This document shows, one piece after another, positions 57,777-64,000 of a DNA stretch of 64,000 nt. Each line of letters opens with the position of its first letter. Position 1 is the first letter of the stretch. A model generated the notes under the pieces. It was not told where the DNA came from, did no database searches, and was given only the letters and a program-made list of their open reading frames with translations. Position numbers and translations under genes: made by a program. This stretch comes from Saccharicrinis sp963667815 (GTDB taxonomy: Bacteria; Bacteroidota; Bacteroidia; Bacteroidales; Marinilabiliaceae), in NCBI GenBank assembly GCA_963667815.1, contig OY764021.1, one strand, 5' to 3'.

Positions 57777-58901
57777 ATGAAGAATTTAATTTATGCGTTA
57801 ATTTTTGTTTTTGCGATTAGCTGTACAAGTGAAAAAAAGCAAGACATTCAATTAATGGACGCACAAAACTTTTCAAAAACAATTGACGGTAAAGAGGTTA
57901 ATTTATTTACCCTTAAAAATAAAAACGGACTGGTAACTCAAATTACAAACTTTGGAGGACGTGTTGTTTCTCTTTGGGTACCTGACAAAAAAGGAACTTT
58001 TGCAGATGTTAGTATTGGTTACAACAATATTGATTCTTATATCAACAATACAGAAACTTTTTTTGGCGCTTTAATCGGACGCTATGGGAACCGTATTGGT
58101 AAAGGTCAATTTGTAATTGAAGAAGATACTTTTAAGTTAGACATTAACGATGGAGAGAACTCTCTACACGGTGGTTCTCTAGGTTTTCATAAACAAGTTT
58201 GGGATGCAAAACAAGTAGGTGAAAACAAACTTGAGCTAACTTATACTTCAGCTGATGGTGAGCAAGGATATCCTGGCACTGCAGAAATTAAAGTTGTATA
58301 TGAATTAACAGATGCAGATGAATTAAAAATCGAATATTTTGCTACAACTGATAAACCTACGCATATTAACTTAACAAACCATACTTATTTTAATCTTGCA
58401 GGAGAAGGTTCTGGAACAATTAACGATCATTTATTAATGATTAATGCCGATGGATATACACCTGTTGATGCAGGATTAATCCCAACAGGAGAGATTGCTA
58501 CTGTTGAAAATACTCCATTTGATTTTAGAACAGCAACTGCTATTGGTGCAAGAGTTAATGATGATAACGGACAGTTAAAACTTGGTGGAGGTTATGACCA
58601 CAACTGGGTATTAAATACAACTGACGAAGAATTTACTTTAGCTGCAACTTTAAAAGATCCTGTTTCTGGAAGAACAATGGATGTATTAACTACTGAACCA
58701 GGAATTCAATTCTACGGAGGTAACTTTATTTCAGGTGAATTTGATGGAAAATATGGTAAGAAATTAAATTATCGTGAAAGCCTTTGTCTTGAAACTCAAC
58801 ACTTCCCAGATTCACCAAATCAGGAAAGTTTTCCATCTACTTTAGTTCAACCAGGAGAAGAATATCATACAACAACTATTTATAAGTTTAAAGCAGAGTA
58901 A
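57777..58901 (+). CDS. galM: Aldose 1-epimerase (mutarotase), lipoprotein form
   Basis: A 374-residue enzyme that interconverts alpha and beta anomers of free sugars. It has a lipobox FAISC (Cys16), so unlike the cytoplasmic enzyme it is anchored outside the cytoplasm, probably in the periplasm. Family motifs: ITNFGGRVVSLWVPD, NSLHGG (130-133), NLTNHTYFNLAG with the candidate acid His202, and CLETQHFPDS with the candidate base Glu339. Sitting in an arabinan locus it probably mutarotates released L-arabinose, because GH43 enzymes invert and release the beta anomer while importers may favour another form. This coupling is inference. It ends just before a strong terminator. Confidence 0.93.
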   Translation: MKNLIYALIFVFAISCTSEKKQDIQLMDAQNFSKTIDGKEVNLFTLKNKNGLVTQITNFGGRVVSLWVPDKKGTFADVSIGYNNIDSYINNTETFFGALIGRYGNRIGKGQFVIEEDTFKLDINDGENSLHGGSLGFHKQVWDAKQVGENKLELTYTSADGEQGYPGTAEIKVVYELTDADELKIEYFATTDKPTHINLTNHTYFNLAGEGSGTINDHLLMINADGYTPVDAGLIPTGEIATVENTPFDFRTATAIGARVNDDNGQLKLGGGYDHNWVLNTTDEEFTLAATLKDPVSGRTMDVLTTEPGIQFYGGNFISGEFDGKYGKKLNYRESLCLETQHFPDSPNQESFPSTLVQPGEEYHTTTIYKFKAE

Positions 58902-58925
58902 ACTTATATTAATTATAAAAAACAC

Positions 58926-58960
58926 AAAAGCGTTAAGGAGTAGTACTTAACGCTTTTTTT
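58926..58960 (+). terminator. Rho-independent terminator after the aldose epimerase gene
   Basis: AAAAGCGTTAAG (58926-58937) pairs with CTTAACGCTTTT (58946-58957) around an 8-nt loop, followed by T. It lies 25 bp after the stop codon and before a convergent gene. Confidence 0.93.
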
Positions 58961-58987
58961 ATAAAATAAAAGGTATCTAAAATGATA

Positions 58988-60931
58988 TTAAATTTTAAAA
59001 TAAGAAACCAGATCTTTTAACTTACCTGCATGATTTGACATTTCCTCTGACTGAGCTGCTAATTCTTCACTGGCTGCAGCATTTTGTTGCGTTACATAAT
59101 TTAATTGTTGAATAGCGTTATTTACCTGATCAGCTCCTTGCGTTTGCTCCATACTGGCTGCTGCAATTTCTTTTACTAAATCAGATGCCAATGCAATATC
59201 CGGAAGTATACTTACCATTCGTCCCCCTGCTATTTCAGACATTTTTAGGCCATTCAGAACATCACTTTCTATTTGCTCTGCAGCCTCTTTACTTCTTTCT
59301 GCCAATTTTCTTACTTCATTTGCTACTACTGCAAAACCTTTTCCGTGTTCACCCGAATTTGCAGCTTCTACAGCAGCATTTAAAGCTAGTATATTTGTTT
59401 GCATTGCAATCTCGCTAATTACAGCGGACTTTTGTGCAATAACCTGATTGGCTCGGACTGTTTCTTTTGTATTTTCAGACAACTCATCTATTCCTTGTTT
59501 TGCTGCAAGAGAAATATGTTCTGTTCTTTTTGAATTTTCTGTATTATTAGAAATGTTTGCTACAATTTCCTCCATAGTTGAAGAAATTTCTTCCACAGAA
59601 GAAGCTTGTTCTGATGCATTTTGACTAATTAAATTTGCGGACTGATTAACTTGCTGACTGGCTTTTAGCATATTATCAGATCCATACACCACTTCAGAGA
59701 TAATATTTTTGAGTTTATCAACCATTATATTAAAACCTTTAACCATCTGACCAATTTCATCATTCTGGTTATAGTTTAATTTATGAGTTAAATCACCTCT
59801 TGACAATTGTTCGGCTAAAATGGAAACTTGTTCAATTGGTTTGGAAAAACTTCGACCAAAGAAATAGGACACAAAAATGAGCAGAACAACAATTATGCAG
59901 ACTATTATTATAATTTTATTTCGCAGGTCTTTCGATGCTTTAACTGCCTCCCACACATCCATTTCGGTTAGCAATGCCCAATCCAAACCTCCTATATTAA
60001 TATAATCATACGAACTAATTACAGGAATTCCTCTATAGTCATCTACAATTTCAATACCCACTTCTTTATTCAATGCTTTTTTGGTAGTTACTCCATTAAC
60101 CTTAGTATTTAATATGGCATCATCCATAAAGCGAGAATCTGATCGCATTAATAAATCTTGTCCTACTAAATAAGCCTCTCCTGACTCTCCCATACCTATA
60201 CGATTGGTCATGATATCATTAATCATTTTATCAGGAACCTGAACAGCAAGAATACCTTTCATCTCATTATTTTTATCCAAAATTGGACAGGTAACAAACT
60301 GAGCTGGCTCATTATTACTCGGTTCATAGCGTAGTAAATCAGACACGGCTATTTGCTCTGTTTTCACGGTTCGCTCCCATAAATCGGTAAAGTGTGAATC
60401 TTTTAAAAAACCATTAGGTAAACTTTCTCCTAAATCACTCTCTTTTGCAACCGTAAACATTACATGACCTTGCTCCTTTGAAATAAGAAAAATATCGTAA
60501 TATCCCTTGGTTTCAATAAAGGTTTTAAACGAGTGGTAATGATCATTATAGATATTCTGGTAATTCTCACTGGAAACATTAAATGTATTTCCATTATGTG
60601 CCTCTTCTGTTTCTCCATATTCCAACAATCTATTCAACAAGAGGTTTGTTTCATAAGATGCAGAAAAGGCTTTTAAATCATTAAAAATATTGGTGTAAAA
60701 TTGATCTATTGCCTGCTTTTTTAAATTAGATAAAGCCTCAATTTTTTCAATATTTTCATTTTCAAGAGCCTTTCCTGAATTGTAAATGGACAAGATGCCA
60801 ATAATTACAGCTACTATCAGACCAATAGATTGGGAAAAAATTAATAGCTTGGTTAAGATCTTTAAGTTTTTCAATCTAATAAATTTCATTGTTTGTGTAT
60901 TTGCCGGTTGTGCAACATTGCTTATAGTCAT
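58988..60931 (-). CDS. Methyl-accepting chemotaxis protein with periplasmic sensor domain
   Basis: A chemoreceptor of 647 residues (633 if the ATG at 60889 is used). TM1 lies near residues 30-50, followed by a periplasmic ligand-binding region of about 290 residues with a Cache-like look (GESGEAYLVGQDLLMRSDSR, then GLDWALLTEMD before TM2). TM2 is near 340-360, a HAMP domain (SKPIEQVSILAEQLSRGDL) follows, and the highly conserved signalling tip contains IAMQTNILALNAAVEAANSG. It should control a CheA kinase and thus movement; no other chemotaxis gene is in the window. It lies convergent to the aldose epimerase gene and next to GH127. The ligand is not predictable; arabinose sensing would be a guess. 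Confidence 0.95.
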   Translation of the reverse strand: MTISNVAQPANTQTMKFIRLKNLKILTKLLIFSQSIGLIVAVIIGILSIYNSGKALENENIEKIEALSNLKKQAIDQFYTNIFNDLKAFSASYETNLLLNRLLEYGETEEAHNGNTFNVSSENYQNIYNDHYHSFKTFIETKGYYDIFLISKEQGHVMFTVAKESDLGESLPNGFLKDSHFTDLWERTVKTEQIAVSDLLRYEPSNNEPAQFVTCPILDKNNEMKGILAVQVPDKMINDIMTNRIGMGESGEAYLVGQDLLMRSDSRFMDDAILNTKVNGVTTKKALNKEVGIEIVDDYRGIPVISSYDYINIGGLDWALLTEMDVWEAVKASKDLRNKIIIIVCIIVVLLIFVSYFFGRSFSKPIEQVSILAEQLSRGDLTHKLNYNQNDEIGQMVKGFNIMVDKLKNIISEVVYGSDNMLKASQQVNQSANLISQNASEQASSVEEISSTMEEIVANISNNTENSKRTEHISLAAKQGIDELSENTKETVRANQVIAQKSAVISEIAMQTNILALNAAVEAANSGEHGKGFAVVANEVRKLAERSKEAAEQIESDVLNGLKMSEIAGGRMVSILPDIALASDLVKEIAAASMEQTQGADQVNNAIQQLNYVTQQNAAASEELAAQSEEMSNHAGKLKDLVSYFKI

Positions 60932-61357
60932 GGCATACCTATTAAATTATCATAAGGTCTCATGCATGAATAAATCTGGTGGTAATAGACTTATCAATGC
61001 CCCTATGAGTAAACAGGCAACTACCTACCTAAAAACATTGTTACATTATTAGTTTTGTGCGCGTTATATAAATAGCAAGGCAAATGTATAGGATTAAAAT
61101 TAGTTTTTATAAGATAGTATTTTTAGATCTTCTAAATAGTAAAGTATGACAAATATCATCTATTGTAAAACATTGATGGATTGTAAGTTATTAACTATGT
61201 TAATTATTTTTAAATATTGTAACATATTTCAAACACCTAAGCACTCAAATAAAATCTCAACAAAAAAAGGTCAACCCCCTATCGGGAATTGACCTTCACT
61301 TATAATTTTTCACCTAAAAATAATACAATCGTATATTTTTTTTAGCTCTATGTCTTA
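60932..61357. other. Intergenic region between the chemoreceptor and GH127 genes
   Basis: AT-rich gap of about 430 bp between two minus-strand genes. It holds the GH127 terminator (61262-61297) and a minus-strand TACATTTG (61088-61081), a -7 box match for the chemoreceptor, without a clear -33 partner. Confidence 0.5.
61262..61297 (-). terminator. Rho-independent terminator of the GH127 gene
   Basis: AAGGTCAA (61267-61274) pairs with TTGACCTT (61289-61296). Read leftward the stem is followed by seven T. It lies about 60 bp after the GH127 stop codon. Confidence 0.85.
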
Positions 61358-63721
61358 TTATTTCATCAATCTCACTTCAAACACACCACCTGCAACAGAA
61401 CATTCTGCAGCAACAAACTTCACGGTCAATTTACCATTAGATGAATCAATAATATCTTTTGGTAAGTTATAGTCTATTGTATAAAATACATTGTCGTCAT
61501 TTTCTAGAACTACATCTTTAAATTTCTTATTATTAATGAGAATTGTAAAAGTTCGTCCTCCATTATAACCACAGTACATTACTCTTAAAACATTTGCCTG
61601 CTTTTTAGCATCTTTTAGTTCATAACTAAACCATCCAGTTGCATCTCGCCAATGTTTTCCATTAAACACGCCAATATTAGATTTTTCACTTTTTACGAAA
61701 TGATCCGATTCTGGTTGTTGTTCTCCAGGATAAACCAAGTCAATAGTTCTAGCTTCTAATGCCTGCTTTTCTTTCTCCTCTTGTTCAATCTTCTTTTTAA
61801 TCTCAGCTAATCCATCTTTTGTTTCACTTTGCCAGTACACAATATATCTTGACTCGTGCAGGTTATAAAACGGTATTAGTTTTAAATCATTATAGCGATC
61901 AGAAACTAATGAATCCACGGTAAATGTTAGTGGTTGTCCTTCTACCTTATGAACTTTACTTTTAATAGTACCAGGATTGCTCATAATAATTGGCATTTCT
62001 TGCAATGGCACTTTAGGTCCGGCTGCAATATGCCCTCCTCTGCTATCGTCTGCAAACATACCATCCATAGATGTTGTATCAGTTTTTGCTGCCAACACTA
62101 CAGGACCGTACTTAAAAGAGTAAAAATGCTCTTGATCAGGAATTTGCTCTACTTGAATATGCATTGGTAAAATGATCTTAACTAAATCTTCTTTCTTCCA
62201 ATTTCTATCTAAAGATAAATATCCTTTATCTGATACTTTAAAATCAGCAGAAGTACCATTAATTTCCACTTTTAAGTCTCCTTTATTTACCCATGATGGA
62301 TAACGAACTTTTAAAGTAAATGAAGTCTGTTTTTCAGGATTTATTTTTAATTCAACAATATCACTTTCAGGAAAACTTGTTTGTTGAATGATCTCCGTAT
62401 TTTTCTCTTTCCATGACAATTTTGAAGGAATAAATAAGTTGACTAATAATTCATCGCCCTGATGTGCATAAATCATTTCGCCATATTTGGCATGATTTTC
62501 AAGACCTGAACCTACACAACACCAAAAACTGGTTTGTGGCTGCGAATAAACTCTATAATGTCCTGGTCGCATAGGCGTAAAATATACAAAACCTCCTTTA
62601 TCAGGATTTTGAGTTGATAGTATATGGTTATACAAAGCCCTTTCGTAGTAATCCATATATTTGGCCTGAGGATCCGACATAAATAAAAGCTTAGTTAATT
62701 TAAGCATATTGTATGTATTACAGGTTTCAGGTCCTTGTTCACTATCCAACATGCTTGAATAATCATCTATTGGATGAAAATGCTCTCTAACACTATTTCC
62801 TCCAATAGAAATAGATCGCTTTGTAACCACATTTTCCCAGAAATAACGTGCTGCCTCTCCCCATGCCTGGTTATTTTCTTCATCAGCTACTCTTTTATAT
62901 CCTATTACTTTTGGAATTTGAGTATTGGCATGCATTCCAGTTAGCTTATCTTCTTTATTTAACAATGGATTTAAAACACTAAGATCTGAAAACTGCTCTG
63001 CTAATTTTAAGTACTTTGAATCACCAGTAATATAGGCAACATCAGCAAAAACTTCATTTAAACCACCATGCTCGCTTCTTAGCATATCCTGAATTTGTTC
63101 TTCGCTTAAATCAGCAACCAATTCAATTGCCCAGTCAGATAATTTTATTAGCATATCTCTTGCCTCAGTACTACCTCCATATAAGTAAGCATCTCTTAAT
63201 CCAGCATAAATTTTATGAATATTATAAAGTGGTACCCATTTTTTATTTAATGAAAAAGAACCTGCATCAATATCACCTTTTGCAATCTGTTTCCACATTT
63301 CATATCCTCCCGGTATTCCTCCAAGATATCCATCGCCAAATGTATCCTGACATTTTTTCAATTCAGCAATCATGTATTCCATACGTTCTTTCATTCTAAC
63401 GTCTCCCGTTGAAGCATACATTAATGAAAGTGCGGTTAAATAATGCCCCCCAATATGTCCATCTAAACCTGTATTTTCCCAGTTGGTATAACTTTCTGCC
63501 TTAGGTTCTAAGCCGCCTTCTCTTAAATATGGAGCCAATAAACGATCTACATCCATCTCTAAGATATAATTCATATCTGTTAGTTCAGCCTCTTTAAAAG
63601 GACTATCTAACAATTTTACATCGTTTAACTGAAAAGGTTCTAATTTGGAATTTTCTTGCGTGCAATTGGTAAAAAGAACTACAACTACAACAAAGCAAAA
63701 AAGTACTATATTTTTCTTCAT
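61358..63721 (-). CDS. GH127-type beta-L-arabinofuranosidase, lipoprotein
   Basis: A 787-residue glycoside hydrolase of the DUF1680/GH127 group, which removes terminal beta-L-arabinofuranose. The signal peptide ends VLFTNC (Cys20), so it is lipid-anchored. Zinc-cysteine active-site candidates: Glu332 and Cys334 in GPETCNTYN, and Cys401 and Cys402 in FWCCVGSG. These match the known Glu/Cys/Cys-Cys arrangement in which the first Cys of the pair is the nucleophile. The (alpha/alpha)6 barrel spans about 30-420, with beta domains after it and an extra C-terminal domain (about 660-787). It is encoded alone, with its own terminator. GH127 and related DUF1680 families overlap, so the exact linkage is not certain. 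Confidence 0.91.
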   Translation of the reverse strand: MKKNIVLFCFVVVVVLFTNCTQENSKLEPFQLNDVKLLDSPFKEAELTDMNYILEMDVDRLLAPYLREGGLEPKAESYTNWENTGLDGHIGGHYLTALSLMYASTGDVRMKERMEYMIAELKKCQDTFGDGYLGGIPGGYEMWKQIAKGDIDAGSFSLNKKWVPLYNIHKIYAGLRDAYLYGGSTEARDMLIKLSDWAIELVADLSEEQIQDMLRSEHGGLNEVFADVAYITGDSKYLKLAEQFSDLSVLNPLLNKEDKLTGMHANTQIPKVIGYKRVADEENNQAWGEAARYFWENVVTKRSISIGGNSVREHFHPIDDYSSMLDSEQGPETCNTYNMLKLTKLLFMSDPQAKYMDYYERALYNHILSTQNPDKGGFVYFTPMRPGHYRVYSQPQTSFWCCVGSGLENHAKYGEMIYAHQGDELLVNLFIPSKLSWKEKNTEIIQQTSFPESDIVELKINPEKQTSFTLKVRYPSWVNKGDLKVEINGTSADFKVSDKGYLSLDRNWKKEDLVKIILPMHIQVEQIPDQEHFYSFKYGPVVLAAKTDTTSMDGMFADDSRGGHIAAGPKVPLQEMPIIMSNPGTIKSKVHKVEGQPLTFTVDSLVSDRYNDLKLIPFYNLHESRYIVYWQSETKDGLAEIKKKIEQEEKEKQALEARTIDLVYPGEQQPESDHFVKSEKSNIGVFNGKHWRDATGWFSYELKDAKKQANVLRVMYCGYNGGRTFTILINNKKFKDVVLENDDNVFYTIDYNLPKDIIDSSNGKLTVKFVAAECSVAGGVFEVRLMK

Positions 63722-63781
63722 AACCTGGATTTAAATAGTTTACACAATATTCTGGCTCTTTAAAAGAAATAAAAGTTAATT

Positions 63782-63818
63782 AAAAAAAGCCGATCAGAAA
63801 ATTTCATAATCGGCTTTT
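63782..63818 (-). terminator. Rho-independent terminator of the transketolase gene
   Basis: AAAAGCCGAT (63785-63794) pairs with ATCGGCTTTT (63809-63818) around a 14-nt loop. On the minus strand it is followed by further T, about 20 bp after the transketolase stop codon. Confidence 0.9.
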
Positions 63819-63839
63819 CGTCCTAAAATAATTAACTAA

Positions 63840-64000
63840 TTAACTAAGCAATTTCGTTACTTGTTCGTATACATTATCGGCAGTAAAACCGAATTTTTCA
63901 TCTAATACAGTGTATGGACCAGAATAACCAAAATGATCTAATCCCCAAACATTACCATTAGCTCCTACAAGACCTTCTAATGTTACAGGTAAACCTGCTG
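63840..64000 (-). CDS. Transketolase, C-terminal end only (cut by window edge)
   Basis: Reading leftward gives the last 53 or so residues of a transketolase: AGLPVTLEGLVGANGNVWG, then LDHFGYSGPYTVLDEKFGF, and ends KLLS. The FGYSGPY-type block is the conserved C-terminal signature of transketolase. The rest of the gene lies beyond position 64000. Transketolase uses the pentose phosphates made from L-arabinose, which may or may not explain its position beside these loci. Confidence 0.93.
   Translation of the reverse strand, partial: AGLPVTLEGLVGANGNVWGLDHFGYSGPYTVLDEKFGFTADNVYEQVTKLLS

Overview
The window is an AT-rich bacterial chromosome segment from a member of the Bacteroidota. Evidence for this is four SusC/SusD-type pairs, two hybrid two-component regulators (HTCS), an ECF sigma/FecR/STN-TonB receptor cascade, a DUF2723 protein, and a Bacteroidota-type promoter (TTTG-N19-TAnnTTTG) in front of a tRNA gene. 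The gene mix suggests a free-living or marine polysaccharide degrader of the Bacteroidales/Marinilabiliales kind, but that placement is inference. No rRNA, insertion sequence, prophage or CRISPR array was seen.

Layout. 1-6.0 kb: housekeeping genes on the minus strand (purD, cut by the window edge; a polysaccharide deacetylase; a large DUF2723 membrane protein) and a plus-strand tRNA-Gln. 6.5-12.2 kb: minus-strand envelope protein-processing genes (M16 peptidase, retropepsin-like aspartyl protease, thioredoxin-fold protein). 12.2-22.8 kb: a SusC/SusD locus with two extra surface lipoproteins, an STN-bearing SusC, a FecR anti-sigma factor and a divergently transcribed ECF sigma factor. It has no glycoside hydrolase, so its substrate cannot be read from the sequence. 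23.0-24.4 kb: a rubredoxin/glutamate-synthase-like fusion.

24.5-46.7 kb is a polysaccharide utilization locus for arabinan or a related L-arabinose polymer. It holds an exo-acting GH43, an endo-arabinanase-like GH43, an HTCS, a LamG-repeat lipoprotein, two tandem SusC/SusD pairs and a third GH43. From memory, the order resembles the Bacteroides thetaiotaomicron arabinan locus. 46.8-58.9 kb is a second arabinan-type locus: a paralogous HTCS, one SusC/SusD pair, an endo-arabinanase-like GH43 and a lipoprotein aldose 1-epimerase. 59.0-63.7 kb holds a methyl-accepting chemotaxis protein and a GH127 beta-L-arabinofuranosidase. The window ends inside transketolase, a pentose-phosphate enzyme.

Inferred working model: surface GH43 endo-enzymes cut arabinan, SusC/SusD pairs import the oligosaccharides, exo-GH43 and GH127 release L-arabinose, and the HTCS proteins sense oligosaccharides in the periplasm and activate their operons. 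Candidate operator repeats (21-bp direct repeats), a leader element shared by the two HTCS-linked SusC/SusD operons, and a 26-bp palindrome inside the sigma/FecR-linked operon are the main non-coding signals. Nothing in the window is clearly a wholly new system. The most unusual items are the LamG lipoprotein with two near-identical modules, the divergent sigma/anti-sigma pair serving a hydrolase-free SusCD operon, and the conserved leader element.
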